Positions 1 through 8,851 of a stretch of 64,000 nucleotides of DNA are shown here, in pieces (positions within the stretch are counted from its first letter, which is position 1; each line of letters starts with the position of its first letter). The stretch covers positions 80,765-144,764 of the forward strand of contig JAMFSA010000086.1 of NCBI GenBank assembly GCA_026225055.1. The letters run 5' to 3'. Position numbers and translations under genes: made by a program. This stretch comes from Mucilaginibacter xinganensis (lineage in GTDB: Bacteria > Bacteroidota > Bacteroidia > Sphingobacteriales > Sphingobacteriaceae). The notes beneath the pieces were generated by a model, which searched no databases, had not been told where the DNA came from, and was given only the letters and a program-made list of their open reading frames with translations.

Positions 1-87
1 CCTACTACCCGGCGATTGGGCATAGGCATTTATCCCTATCAATAAAGAAAATATTATTAAATATAAACAATTGTAGATCCTGCACAT
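1..87 (-). CDS. Start of a secreted protein, cut by the left window edge
   Basis: An ATG at 87 on the minus strand opens a frame of 29 codons without a stop that runs off the window. Its translation has a short polar start, a hydrophobic core (LYLIIFSLLIGI) and the ending NAYAQ, then SPGSR, a typical Bacteroidota signal peptide cut after AQ. The gene lies downstream of, and on the same strand as, the GH10 xylanase, so it is probably another secreted enzyme of the xylan operon. With mannonate dehydratase nearby, an alpha-glucuronidase or another glycoside hydrolase would fit, but the visible part carries no catalytic domain, so the function is not assigned. Confidence 0.6.
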   Translation of the reverse strand, partial: MCRIYNCLYLIIFSLLIGINAYAQSPGSR

Positions 88-149
88 CAGCTTATTATTG
101 GCAATATAAATTTATACAATCAAACAATTTATTAGTCCTCAAACAAATT

Positions 150-268
150 GTCATTTCGAACGAGGAGAAGTCTTCTGCTGCAGACTTAACGAGCGCAAAA
201 GATTTTTCGCTCACACCGTCAAGGCACAACCCGCTCAAGAATTAGTTCTCACTATCGTTCGAAATGAC
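150..268. repeat. Intergenic inverted-repeat element (GTCATTTCGAACGA type)
   Basis: GTCATTTCGAACGA at 150-163 is repeated in perfect inverted form at 255-268. The interior holds further partial self-complementarity. A relative in reversed orientation lies at 26256-26338 and shares a 21-bp end (CTCACTATCGTTCGAAATGAC, split here as 248-268) plus a CGCAAAAGATTT segment. Such palindromic units are scattered in many Bacteroidota genomes. It sits between two genes of the xylan operon and may fold in the mRNA. Confidence 0.75.
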
Positions 269-293
269 ATCGTTCTTTAATAGGACAAGTTCC

Positions 294-1376
294 TTATTTA
301 AAATCAACCACTTTCCAGTAAGCCTTTTTGGGCTGCATGTTTTGGTCGAATAGCAACGGATAGTTTTTTCTGCCTGCTACGGGATAGGTATCCAACCATG
401 TCCTTCCATCATAAATATTCCAGAAAGTAACACCCGAAATTACGTCTTTATAGTCGCGGAAGATCTGGAACACTTTTGCATATTGAGCTCCCTGTTTTTG
501 TTCAAGCTCGGGTGTATACGCATCTGATTCACCCGGCCTAATAGTACGTTTGCTCTTTTCCCATGGGTAAATGGACATATCGAGTTCAGTTACCTGTACC
601 TTTAAACCCAGTGATGAAAACCTTTTGATAGTTTCTATCAGATCGGATTGCGATGGCTCATATATTGACCAGTGCGCCTGTATACCTACCGCGTTTATAG
701 GCACTTTGGCATCAACCAATAGCTTTAACAGTTTATAAACTCTTTCTCTTTTTTCGGGGCGTTCGGTGTTATAATCGTTATAAAATAAAACGGCATTTGG
801 GTCGGCCTCATGCGCGTATTCAAATGCTTTGATAATAAAATCCTCACCGCAGATCTGGTACCAGAGCGAGTTGCGTAAAAATTTGGTACTATCGTCATCA
901 ATAGCCTCGTTCACCACATCCCATGCATATATTTTGCCTTTATAGCGATTAACTACCATGGTGATATGATCTTTTAAGCGTTTAAGCAACACTTCTTTAG
1001 TTACCAAATTGCCTTTATCATCCTTAAAAAACCAGGCGGGGGTTTGCTCATGCCAGCAAAGGTTGTGCCCCCTTATCCGCAGGCCGTTTGCCTGGGCAAA
1101 GGCTACTATCGCGTCAGCATCCTTCCAGTTGTAACGGTTTTCTTCGGGATGGATTGGGCCCATCTTCATTGCGTTTTCAGGGGTAATACTATTAAATTGC
1201 TGTACTATAAGCCTGGCCTCATCAGGGTTTTGAATGTCCTGTGCTGAAACCGCTACGCCGATGGGGAAGTAATCTTTATAATAATCTTTCAGGCCCACAG
1301 TATGCAGGCCCTGCGCTTGTGTAACCATCGCGCATAGTTGTAGGGCCACAGAAAACGCTAAGAATTTCTTTATCAT
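294..1376 (-). CDS. Secreted endo-1,4-beta-xylanase, GH10
   Basis: Hydrolyses internal beta-1,4-xylosidic bonds of xylan with retention of configuration. The 360-residue protein begins with a signal peptide (cleavage near residue 22, VTQAQ). The rest is one GH10 TIM barrel without a carbohydrate-binding module. The acid/base glutamate is E157 in WDVVNEA and the nucleophile is E264 in VTELD; other GH10 landmarks are ITPENAMK, GHNLCWH and the late FWNIYDG. Length is normal for a single-domain GH10. It follows mannonate dehydratase by 27 bp on the same strand and is probably co-transcribed with GH39 and uxuA. Export to the periplasm or outer surface is expected from the signal peptide; it is not a lipoprotein. 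Confidence 0.96.
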   Translation of the reverse strand: MIKKFLAFSVALQLCAMVTQAQGLHTVGLKDYYKDYFPIGVAVSAQDIQNPDEARLIVQQFNSITPENAMKMGPIHPEENRYNWKDADAIVAFAQANGLRIRGHNLCWHEQTPAWFFKDDKGNLVTKEVLLKRLKDHITMVVNRYKGKIYAWDVVNEAIDDDSTKFLRNSLWYQICGEDFIIKAFEYAHEADPNAVLFYNDYNTERPEKRERVYKLLKLLVDAKVPINAVGIQAHWSIYEPSQSDLIETIKRFSSLGLKVQVTELDMSIYPWEKSKRTIRPGESDAYTPELEQKQGAQYAKVFQIFRDYKDVISGVTFWNIYDGRTWLDTYPVAGRKNYPLLFDQNMQPKKAYWKVVDFK

Positions 1377-1403
1377 GATGATGGTGTTTTAAATTGATAA
1401 ATA

Positions 1404-2594
1404 TTAAGCTATACTTCGTTTGATACCCATTTCCAGTCCCCGCAGCTCCGCCAAACCTTTCAGCCTGCCAATTGCCGAATAGCCCGGATAAGTGTTATAA
1501 TTAAAATCATCCAGTATCTTATGCCCGTGATCGGGCCTCAGCGGGATGGCTATATCACCACGTCCTGCTGCTATCCTTTTCTTTTGTTCGAGGATCACAT
1601 TTTTCATGATGGCGTACATATCGTTACTGCCACCTAAATGATCGGCTTCGTAAAAACTGCCATCTGTCTCGCGCTGTACATTACGCAAGTGCAGGAAATG
1701 GATGTGTTCGCCCAACCTGGCAACTATGCCCGGCAAATCATTAGCCCCGTTTGCACCTAATGAGCCGGTACAAAATGTGATGCCATTGTTAGGGGATGGG
1801 CACGCATTTATTACATCTTCCAGATCTTTCTCATTAGAAACAACCCTCGGCAAGCCCAATATCGGGAACGGAGGATCATCAGGATGGATACACATTTTAA
1901 TGCCCTGCTCCTCGGCGGTTGGCACAATCGCTTTTAAAAAATACGCCAGGTTCTCTTTTAGTTTTTTGGCATCGGTATGTTCGTATCTTTTAAGGTGGTC
2001 TTTAAATTCAGCAATGGTAAATACTTCATCAGTGCCCGGTAAACCGGCCATTATGGTATTGATCAGCAATTCCTTTTCTTCGGTGCTGATGCTATCGAGG
2101 TATTCTTTGGCTTGTTGCTTTTGCTGTTCGTTAAATTCCTGCCAGGCATCTTCACGTTCCAATATATAGAGATCGAAGGCAGCAAGTGCAGGGGCAGAAT
2201 AGCGCAAGGCGGAAGCATTATTGGGCAGCCTAAAATCGAGGTTGGTGCGTGTCCAGTCGAGCACGGGCATAAAGTTATAGCAAACCACTTTTATGCCTGC
2301 CGAGCCAAGGTTTTTAAGAGTGGCGATATATTTATCGATATACTCATCCCTTGAACTGCTTGCTGTTTTTATGCTTTCATGAATATTTACACTCTCCACT
2401 ACCGACCAGTTAAAACCTGCATCATTAAGCACTTTGTTGCAGTGCTTAATCTCTTCTGCGCTCCATACATCGCCACAAGGAATATGGTGCAGGGCGGTAA
2501 CAATACCTGTTGCACCTGTCTGCTTTATGGCATTTAGCGTTACCGGATCAGCCGGGCCAAACCAACGGAATGTTTGTTCTAAATTGCTAAACAT
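1404..2594 (-). CDS. uxuA: Mannonate dehydratase
   Basis: Converts D-mannonate to 2-keto-3-deoxygluconate in the glucuronate branch of hexuronate breakdown. The 396-residue cytoplasmic protein has no signal peptide and shows family sequences from the N-terminal FRWFGPADPV and GIVTALHHIPCGDVW to the metal-site segments IHPDDPP, FCTGSLG, HLRNV and PLRPDHGH. Its start is 3 bp from the stop of the GH39 gene, so translation is probably coupled. Placing uxuA between two xylanolytic enzymes suggests that the locus targets glucuronoxylan and also consumes the released (methyl)glucuronic acid; uronate isomerase and fructuronate reductase are not in the window. Confidence 0.96.
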   Translation of the reverse strand: MFSNLEQTFRWFGPADPVTLNAIKQTGATGIVTALHHIPCGDVWSAEEIKHCNKVLNDAGFNWSVVESVNIHESIKTASSSRDEYIDKYIATLKNLGSAGIKVVCYNFMPVLDWTRTNLDFRLPNNASALRYSAPALAAFDLYILEREDAWQEFNEQQKQQAKEYLDSISTEEKELLINTIMAGLPGTDEVFTIAEFKDHLKRYEHTDAKKLKENLAYFLKAIVPTAEEQGIKMCIHPDDPPFPILGLPRVVSNEKDLEDVINACPSPNNGITFCTGSLGANGANDLPGIVARLGEHIHFLHLRNVQRETDGSFYEADHLGGSNDMYAIMKNVILEQKKRIAAGRGDIAIPLRPDHGHKILDDFNYNTYPGYSAIGRLKGLAELRGLEMGIKRSIA

Positions 2595-2597
2595 AAA

Positions 2598-4163
2598 TTA
2601 TATCTTTTTCAGGCTGATAAAGTAAACATCGTTCTCCCTCATCGGTAGTGATTTCTTCAGTTCGCCTTTATTTAAAATTTTTATGATCGATGTACTAACC
2701 GGCTTTCCGTCGGCAGCTTTTTTGATAAGATCAACCTGTTGTTTGGTTAACTGCGACGGCGATTTCATATCGTAATAAGCAGTGTAAGCATCGTTACTTC
2801 TGTAGCCTACTTTATAAACTTCCAGCTTATAGGTGCCCGCATTCAGCTCTTTAATATCGATCTGCGCCGAAGCAACTTGCTTTGACGGCAGGTCCCTTTT
2901 ATAATATACCTGGTTGTGCACGCTATCACCGGGATGGGTAATGGTGAAGTTCCAGAACAGTAATTGCACATTCCCTTTGCTATCCTTGCTGGCTATTGAA
3001 GCCGTATCAGTAATATTAATTTGAGTATTACCGAGCTCATTTAAAAACTGATAAGCGTAATAGGCGGGCTTTTTAATATCCTGGTAATTGAGCAAGCCAA
3101 AACCGCCATGAAACGGTGTAAACCTGGGGCCTGCCTCTTCAAAAATATCGGTAAACGTCCAGTACGACATGGAGTTTACATAAGGCGAAGCGTGTTTTAT
3201 TTTATCAAGTATATAGGCGGCTTCATGATAGCTGTCGTGTATCGGGTCGGAAGGTGTGTATGACGCGCTCCACTCGGTGTAATGCAGTTCCAGGCCCGGT
3301 ATCGCTGAGGCTTTTATTTGCTTTGACGAGTTGATCATATCGCTATAAACAGAAGCTTTGTCCTGACTCAGGACAGTCCCCGCATCACCGGTAACATCTA
3401 AAAAGCCATTTTTTACGCCATAGGTATGGGTGCTGATAAAATCAATCGGCACATGCTTTTGCACACAAAAATTGATCATTTCAGGGATCCAGGCGTTGCC
3501 TGCCGTTGCCGGGCCGCCTACCTTATATTTTGGCGAAACGGATTTGATGCTTTTGGCGGTTTCGCTATACAATTTAAAGTAATCGGCCTGTGTGCCTGTG
3601 AAAAACCCGCTTAGGTTTGGCTCATTCCATACCTCAAAATACCATGTTTGCACTTCGGCATCGCCATAGCGTTCCTTCCAATGGCTAACCAAGTTACTGA
3701 TCAGGTCGTCCCACTTTTTATAGTCCTTAGGCGGTGTTACATTCCCTCGCCACCAAAAAATAGTTTTGCTGCCGCTGGCGAGATCATTCGGCATAAAGGA
3801 AAGCTCTACAAAGGGCTTTACGTTTATGCTGTGCAAAAAATCAAACAGCTCATCAATATACTGCCAGTTATAAACGGGGTTGCCATTTTTATCCTCGTGG
3901 TACACACCCATATCATCCGTCAGCAAGCCATGAAAGCGGATATACCTGAAACCACACTCTTGTTTGGCTAAACGCAATTGCCGCTGCCAATCGGCCCGCA
4001 GGCCCTCATTGGCCCTGCCAGCGCCTACGCAAAAATTATAGTTCCTGTTTAGTTCACCTTTTACGTGGTCAACATCAACGGTAATAACGCGTGCGTTTTG
4101 CGCATTGGCAATGCCTGTAATGCACATTAAAAGCAATCCTGTTAAGATCTTAATTTTTCTCAT
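2598..4163 (-). CDS. Secreted GH39 family beta-xylosidase
   Basis: Probably releases xylose from xylo-oligosaccharides. The 521-residue protein has a signal peptide (cleavage near residue 22, IANAQ). The (beta/alpha)8 barrel carries the acid/base glutamate E181 in WNEPN and a candidate nucleophile E297 in LHYTEWS, both in the positions expected for GH39. A beta-sandwich C-terminal part follows from about residue 370. It is the first gene of the minus-strand xylan operon (GH39, uxuA, GH10, then the gene at the left edge). The promoter region contains a perfect LacI-type operator about 108 bp upstream of the ATG. GH39 also includes iduronidases, but the xylan context favours xylosidase. Confidence 0.92.
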   Translation of the reverse strand: MRKIKILTGLLLMCITGIANAQNARVITVDVDHVKGELNRNYNFCVGAGRANEGLRADWQRQLRLAKQECGFRYIRFHGLLTDDMGVYHEDKNGNPVYNWQYIDELFDFLHSINVKPFVELSFMPNDLASGSKTIFWWRGNVTPPKDYKKWDDLISNLVSHWKERYGDAEVQTWYFEVWNEPNLSGFFTGTQADYFKLYSETAKSIKSVSPKYKVGGPATAGNAWIPEMINFCVQKHVPIDFISTHTYGVKNGFLDVTGDAGTVLSQDKASVYSDMINSSKQIKASAIPGLELHYTEWSASYTPSDPIHDSYHEAAYILDKIKHASPYVNSMSYWTFTDIFEEAGPRFTPFHGGFGLLNYQDIKKPAYYAYQFLNELGNTQINITDTASIASKDSKGNVQLLFWNFTITHPGDSVHNQVYYKRDLPSKQVASAQIDIKELNAGTYKLEVYKVGYRSNDAYTAYYDMKSPSQLTKQQVDLIKKAADGKPVSTSIIKILNKGELKKSLPMRENDVYFISLKKI

Positions 4164-4270
4164 ATGGGTATTTTAAAAGCATCGCCTCAAATGTTTTGAG
4201 TAAATGAACGTTTAACTTTTATTAAGTTTATAATTGGGTTTTCCGGTTGAAAGGTAGAAATAAATTTATA

Positions 4271-4292
4271 TTTCTGCAATCGATTGCAGAAA
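4271..4292. promoter_or_regulatory. LacI-type operator, perfect 22-bp palindrome
   Basis: A perfectly symmetrical site whose 14-bp core (4275-4288) is TGCAATCGATTGCA with the central CG typical of LacI-family operators. It lies between the divergent GH39 operon and lacI gene. The same core recurs upstream of xylA and of the esterase gene, so it is assigned to the LacI regulator encoded at 4415. Binding is inferred, not shown. Confidence 0.85.
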
Positions 4293-4343
4293 TATTCCCG
4301 TAAAATAATTTTGCTTTGAACCTATTAATATTCTACGGCCTGA

Positions 4344-4351
4344 TAAATTTG
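4344..4351 (+). promoter_or_regulatory. Possible -7 element of the lacI promoter
   Basis: TAAATTTG matches the Bacteroidota -7 consensus TAnnTTTG, 63 bp before the lacI ATG. The nearest upstream TTTG (4315-4318) is 25 bp away, a little further than usual, so only the -7 box is called. Confidence 0.4.
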
Positions 4352-4383
4352 ATCGAATGTGATATATTTAGACTTTTAAATGC

Positions 4384-4395
4384 TGCAACCGATTA
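4384..4395 (+). promoter_or_regulatory. Imperfect LacI-type operator in the lacI leader
   Basis: TGCAACCGATTA agrees with ten of the first eleven bases of the TGCAATCGATTGCA core but loses the right half-site. It lies 19 bp before the lacI start codon, where binding would give weak autorepression. Confidence 0.4.
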
Positions 4396-4414
4396 TTTAT
4401 ACCTTTAAAAAATT

Positions 4415-5446
4415 ATGAGTGTGCCCCATAAAGAAGTTACCATTTATGATATCGCCGAGAAACTTAACATTTCGGCGACCACTGTTAGCCGGGGCTTGCA
4501 GGACCACCCTAAGATCAGCGACAAAACAAAAAAGAAAATAATGGCTGTTGCTGCCGAGATGGGCTATCGCTCCAACCCTTTTGCCAGCAGTTTAAGAACA
4601 AAAAGGGGTAATATCATAGGGGTGATTGTTCCGAGGCTGAATAGTAATTTCATGTCGGAGGTGATAGCCGGGATCGAGAAGGTGATCAATGAATCTAATT
4701 ATAACCTTTTCATCAGCCAATCGCTTGAAAGCATGAAAAAAGAGGTGATCAATGCCAGGGCCATGTTCAACAACCATGTAGAAGGCCTGCTGGTTTCATT
4801 GGCTTATGACACAGATAATCTTGATCACTTTGAACCTTTTGTTACCAAAAATATACCTGTAATATTTTTCGACCGCGTGCAGGAGCAATTGCAGTTCCCC
4901 AATATTTTTATTGATAATTATAAGGCAGCCTATCAACTCACCACCCACTTAATTGAACAGGGTTGTAAAAGAATACTACATATAGGTGGCAACCAGTTAA
5001 GGAATGTGTACCAGGAGCGTTATAATGGCTACAAAAAAGCTCTGGAAGATCATAAATTGCCTCTTGAGGATGAATTACTGATCATCAGCGACCTCACCAC
5101 ACATGCTGGACAGGATATCGGAAACTCGATATTAAACATGCAAATAAAACCCGATGCTGTGTTTGCAGCTAACGATATAAGCGCGGTAAACTGTATGCAG
5201 TTTTTGATGGATGCCGGTGTGCGGGTTCCTGAAGATATAGCTTTTGCGGGATTTAATAACGACCCAATGTCGCGCGTGGTTAGGCCCCAGTTAACTACCA
5301 TTGATTACAAAGGATTTGAAATGGGTGAGGTTGCCGCGAAATTATTGCTTGGACATTTAACCGATAATACCGATCTGAAACAAACCCACAGCCTGATATT
5401 ACGATCAGAACTAATAGTTCGTGATTCATCAAGAAAAAAGGGATAA
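4415..5446 (+). CDS. LacI family transcriptional regulator of the xylan/xylose locus
   Basis: A 343-residue repressor-type regulator. Residues about 8-55 form the LacI helix-turn-helix and hinge (VTIYDIAEKLNISATTVSRG, then GYRSNPFASSL). Residues about 65-340 form the periplasmic-binding-protein-like sensor domain with the usual GVIVP, FFDR and FAGFNNDP segments. It is transcribed divergently from the GH39-uxuA-GH10 operon, with a perfect operator between them. Operators of the same sequence precede xylA and the esterase gene, so it very probably controls all three units. The ligand would be xylose, a xylo-oligosaccharide or a uronate; this cannot be told from sequence. Confidence 0.93.
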   Translation: MSVPHKEVTIYDIAEKLNISATTVSRGLQDHPKISDKTKKKIMAVAAEMGYRSNPFASSLRTKRGNIIGVIVPRLNSNFMSEVIAGIEKVINESNYNLFISQSLESMKKEVINARAMFNNHVEGLLVSLAYDTDNLDHFEPFVTKNIPVIFFDRVQEQLQFPNIFIDNYKAAYQLTTHLIEQGCKRILHIGGNQLRNVYQERYNGYKKALEDHKLPLEDELLIISDLTTHAGQDIGNSILNMQIKPDAVFAANDISAVNCMQFLMDAGVRVPEDIAFAGFNNDPMSRVVRPQLTTIDYKGFEMGEVAAKLLLGHLTDNTDLKQTHSLILRSELIVRDSSRKKG

Positions 5447-5462
5447 TCAAAAATCAGAAAAT

Positions 5463-5499
5463 AAAAAACCGGTAAGTATATATGCTTACCGGTTTTTTT
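5463..5499. terminator. Bidirectional terminator between lacI and the symporter gene
   Basis: A-rich left arm, stem AACCGGTAAG pairing with CTTACCGGTT around an 8-base loop, then seven T. The A and T runs on both sides make it work for the convergent lacI (+) and symporter (-) genes. Confidence 0.85.
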
Positions 5500-5516
5500 A
5501 TGTGGTTTTATTTCCG

Positions 5517-7190
5517 TTACCAGAAGAATGAATATAACGCAACCAGTATGCCGCAAACTATAAGCGCGCCAACTGCAAACGAGTTTGATGTTTTGAACAT
5601 TTTCGCGTCGATCTCTAAGCCGTTGGTCTTTTTACCTTTCGCGTAATCGGCTAAGCTGATGATCACCATACCTAAAATACAGATCACAAAAACAAAACCC
5701 ATCCTATCGAGGAACGGAATTTCATAAAGGCCGCTATCAGCGTTCTTAAATGAGAAACCTGTTGGCGCTAAGAATGAAAGATCAGCAAATTTTGGCAGGA
5801 ACTTAAAGAACACCGAAAAGGCGAAACCGCCGATGGTTGCAAATAAGGCCGCATTTGAAGATGCTTTTTTCCAGAAGAAACCCAATATAAACATGGCAAA
5901 AATACCCGGCGATACAAAGCCGGTATATTCCTGTATAAACTGGAAGCCACCTTTTTTATCGATACCTAAAAAAGGAGAGATAACCACACCCAATATCATG
6001 GCTACAACCACAGTGATCTTTCCAACCGTTACCAGTTTTTTGTCGGTAGCTTCAGGATTGATCTTCTTTTTGTAAATATCCAGCGTAAAAATAGTCGCGA
6101 TACTATTGGCTTTACCAGCCAGTGAGGCAACAACCGCAGCTGTTAAAGCGGCAAACGATAAACCTTTAATACCTGTAGGCAACAGGTTCAATAATACCGG
6201 ATAGGCATTATCATGGTTGCTGGTAATGCTGGCGGTATTAAGCGCGTCAAACACATTTTGTTTATACAATACATACGCAGCTATGCCCGGCAATACCACT
6301 ATTAACGGCATTAAAAGCTTAAGAAATGCAGCGAATAAAATACCGCCACGGGCTGTTTTTAAGTTAGCGCCTAAGGCCCTTTGGGTAATATACTGGTTAC
6401 ATCCCCAGTAATTTAAATTCACTATCCACATACCGCCAATTAAAACGGTAAGGCCCGGCAGGTCGCCGTAGCTTGGGTTATCTTTTTTAATGATCATGTG
6501 GAAGTGGTCGTTAGCCTGGTGGTATAGCAATGATAAGCCATCGGTTATGCCAGATTTTCCGTAATGGGCAGCTACCGCGGTAACCGCTATATAGGTAGTT
6601 ACCAAACCGCCCAGTATTAAAAAGAACACCTGGATAACATCCGTATAGCCAATTACCTTCATACCACCTAAGGTGATAATAACGGCAAACAAGGCCAGTA
6701 AACCAATACATACGCTAAAATCGACACCTGATATACCATGTATAGCGATAGCACCCAGATATAGTATGGAGGTTAAATTCACTATTACGTACAACAACAA
6801 CCAGAACACCGCCATTATCATGGCTACCGTACTGTTATACCGCTGGTGCAAGAACTGCGGCATGGTAAAAATCTTATTTTTAAGATAGACGGGGATAAAG
6901 AAAACGGCTACGATGATCAATGTAAGCGCAGCCATCCACTCATATGTTGATATAGCCAGGCCCATTGTAAATCCGTTACCGCTCATGGCTACAAACTGCT
7001 CTGCCGATATGTTGGAGGCAATTAATGAAGCGCCGATAGCCCACCAGGTAAGTGATCCTTCAGCTAAAAAATAATCTTTTGTTGATGTGGTTGCTTGTTT
7101 TTTCCTGCGGTATACCCATAAGCCGTAGGAAGCCACGATTACAAAATATATTGCAAATACAATATAATCGCGCGTACTGAGTGAATTCAT
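5517..7190 (-). CDS. Sodium/solute symporter (SSS/SGLT-like), probable xylose transporter
   Basis: A 557-residue inner-membrane protein with about 14 hydrophobic segments starting at residue 8 (YIVFAIYFVIVASYGLWVY). Features of the SSS family include the early GxSLIASNISAEQFVAMSG stretch, which supplies sodium-site residues, and the later ALTAAVVASLAGKANS stretch. The gene lies 72 bp behind xylA on the same strand and has no operator of its own, so it is probably read from the xylA promoter. This supports sodium-driven uptake of xylose, although SGLT-like proteins also carry other sugars. A hairpin between the two genes may tune its expression. Confidence 0.9.
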   Translation of the reverse strand: MNSLSTRDYIVFAIYFVIVASYGLWVYRRKKQATTSTKDYFLAEGSLTWWAIGASLIASNISAEQFVAMSGNGFTMGLAISTYEWMAALTLIIVAVFFIPVYLKNKIFTMPQFLHQRYNSTVAMIMAVFWLLLYVIVNLTSILYLGAIAIHGISGVDFSVCIGLLALFAVIITLGGMKVIGYTDVIQVFFLILGGLVTTYIAVTAVAAHYGKSGITDGLSLLYHQANDHFHMIIKKDNPSYGDLPGLTVLIGGMWIVNLNYWGCNQYITQRALGANLKTARGGILFAAFLKLLMPLIVVLPGIAAYVLYKQNVFDALNTASITSNHDNAYPVLLNLLPTGIKGLSFAALTAAVVASLAGKANSIATIFTLDIYKKKINPEATDKKLVTVGKITVVVAMILGVVISPFLGIDKKGGFQFIQEYTGFVSPGIFAMFILGFFWKKASSNAALFATIGGFAFSVFFKFLPKFADLSFLAPTGFSFKNADSGLYEIPFLDRMGFVFVICILGMVIISLADYAKGKKTNGLEIDAKMFKTSNSFAVGALIVCGILVALYSFFW

Positions 7191-7223
7191 GTTTTAGTTT
7201 TTTCTTGGTTTAAATTGATTAAG

Positions 7224-7250
7224 GGCGACTGATTGGTCAGATCAGCCGCC
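7224..7250 (-). other. Hairpin between xylA and the symporter gene
   Basis: GGCGACTGAT and ATCAGCCGCC form a 10-bp stem (one G-T pair) around a 7-base loop. No T-run follows in the transcribed direction, so it is more likely an mRNA processing or stability element than a full terminator. Confidence 0.5.
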
Positions 7251-7262
7251 TAAAATAGGTTT

Positions 7263-8594
7263 TTATATAAAGCTATTAATGATATTCTCATAATATTCCT
7301 GCTTACCACTGATGGCTTTAGGTTCGCCATTGTCAATAGCATACTGGCGCAGGTCTTCAAGGGTCAATTTACCGTTCTCAAAGTCCTTGCCGCTGCCACT
7401 GTCGTAAGATGCATAACGGTCCTTACGCAGTTTTTTGTAGTCTGATTTTTGCAGGATGTTATCGGCAGTGATCAACGCCCTTGCAAAAACATCCATACCA
7501 CCGATATGGGCGTAGAACAGATCTTCCGGATCGGTTGAGTTTCTCCGGATCTTGGCATCAAAGTTTATACCGCCACCACCAAAGCCACCGGCTTCCAAAA
7601 TGATCAGCATACCTTCGGTCACCTCGTTGATATCATTCGGGAACTGGTCGGTATCCCAGCCGTTTTGGTTATCACCACGGTTGGCATCAATCGAGCCTAA
7701 TATTCCAGCGTCAACAGCCACCTGCAATTCATGCTGGAAAGTATGGCCCGCCAGTGTAGCGTGGTTAACCTCCAGATTCAGCTTAAAATCATTCAGCAGG
7801 TCATACTTCTGCAAAAAGCCCAGTACCGTTGCTGCATCATAATCATACTGGTGTTTGGTAGGTTCACATGGTTTTGGCTCGATAAAGAAGTTACCTTTAA
7901 AGCCTTGTTTGCGGGCATAATCTTTTGCCGTATGCAGGAATTTAGCGAAGTGTTCCTGCTCACGCTTCATGTCGGTGTTTAATAATGACATGTAACCCTC
8001 TCTGCCACCCCAGAATACATAGTTTTCACCACCCAGGGCGATAGTTGCATCCAGTGCTGCTTTTACCTGTGCAGCAGCGTGGCTCAGCACATGAAAGTCC
8101 GGATTGGTGGAAGCCCCATTCATATACCTGCGATTGCTGAACAGGTTGGCGGTGCCCCAAAGCAACTTTACACCGCTGGCGGCTTGTTTTTGTTTGGCAT
8201 AATCAACCAAAGCTTGTAAACGCCTGTCGTTTTCTTTTACATCATTGGTATAATCTACCACATCCACATCGTGGAAACAGTAGTATTCCATGCCTATTTT
8301 AGTGATGAACTCAAAGGCGGCATCCATTTTATCTTTGGCGCGTTCTACGGCATCCGCCTTTTCATTCCATGCAAATACATGGGTGGGTTCGCCAAAAGGA
8401 TCGGCACCGTTACCTACAAAAGAGTGCCAGTAGGCAGTGGCAAAGCGCAGGTGGTCCTTCATGGTCTTTCCGGCTACTACTTTGTTTTCATCATACCATT
8501 TAAAGGCTAAGGGATTAGTGGATTGTGCTCCCTCATATTTTACCTGTCCTATCCCCTTGAAAAATTCTTTTTCTCCTGTTATTATGCTTCCCAT
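7263..8594 (-). CDS. xylA: Xylose isomerase
   Basis: Interconverts D-xylose and D-xylulose in the cytoplasm with two divalent metal ions. The 443-residue length is typical of class II enzymes. The catalytic histidine is H108 in YCFHDVD, followed by VFWGGREGY (about residues 198-206), the metal-binding [15 protein letters not shown] (about 237-251) and the late GGINFDAK metal site. The start is the first ATG and gives a normal class II N-terminus. Two operator-like palindromes lie upstream (8658 and 8794). The usual partner xylulokinase is not in this window and must be encoded elsewhere. Confidence 0.98.
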   Translation of the reverse strand: MGSIITGEKEFFKGIGQVKYEGAQSTNPLAFKWYDENKVVAGKTMKDHLRFATAYWHSFVGNGADPFGEPTHVFAWNEKADAVERAKDKMDAAFEFITKIGMEYYCFHDVDVVDYTNDVKENDRRLQALVDYAKQKQAASGVKLLWGTANLFSNRRYMNGASTNPDFHVLSHAAAQVKAALDATIALGGENYVFWGGREGYMSLLNTDMKREQEHFAKFLHTAKDYARKQGFKGNFFIEPKPCEPTKHQYDYDAATVLGFLQKYDLLNDFKLNLEVNHATLAGHTFQHELQVAVDAGILGSIDANRGDNQNGWDTDQFPNDINEVTEGMLIILEAGGFGGGGINFDAKIRRNSTDPEDLFYAHIGGMDVFARALITADNILQKSDYKKLRKDRYASYDSGSGKDFENGKLTLEDLRQYAIDNGEPKAISGKQEYYENIINSFI

Positions 8595-8657
8595 TTCAAT
8601 TGTTATTTTTTATTATTTCAGATTTCATTGAACTCAAATATCCATGCTAACTATTCA

Positions 8658-8669
8658 ACAATCGATTGT
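8658..8669. promoter_or_regulatory. LacI-type operator, proximal xylA site
   Basis: ACAATCGATTGT is a perfect 12-bp palindrome with the same ten-base core CAATCGATTG as the site at 4271. It lies 64 bp upstream of the xylA start codon, a position suited to blocking transcription. Confidence 0.7.
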
Positions 8670-8793
8670 CTGTTAAATTGGCATAAATGCCCTAAACAAA
8701 AATCGCATAGTATAAAGTTGACTAATTGTAAAGTCCTCTTTAATTATAATTGGCAAAGGATATAAAGCGAAAGTAATTTATTTTTTTGGTTCG

Positions 8794-8805
8794 ACAATCG
8801 ATTGC
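8794..8805. promoter_or_regulatory. LacI-type operator, distal xylA site
   Basis: ACAATCGATTGC with the CAATCGATTG core; the 14-bp window 8793-8806 matches 12 of 14 positions of TGCAATCGATTGCA. It is 136 bp (about 13 helical turns) from the proximal site, which would permit repression by looping. Confidence 0.65.
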
Positions 8806-8851
8806 AGATATTTTTTTATTTCTTCTGTATAAAAATTATCAGACTGCCTGA

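Noticed and set aside
1702..2169. 155-codon open frame on the plus strand opposite uxuA
   Set aside because: It is the complement of a well-supported mannonate dehydratase gene, has no recognisable domain and has no promoter or operon context.
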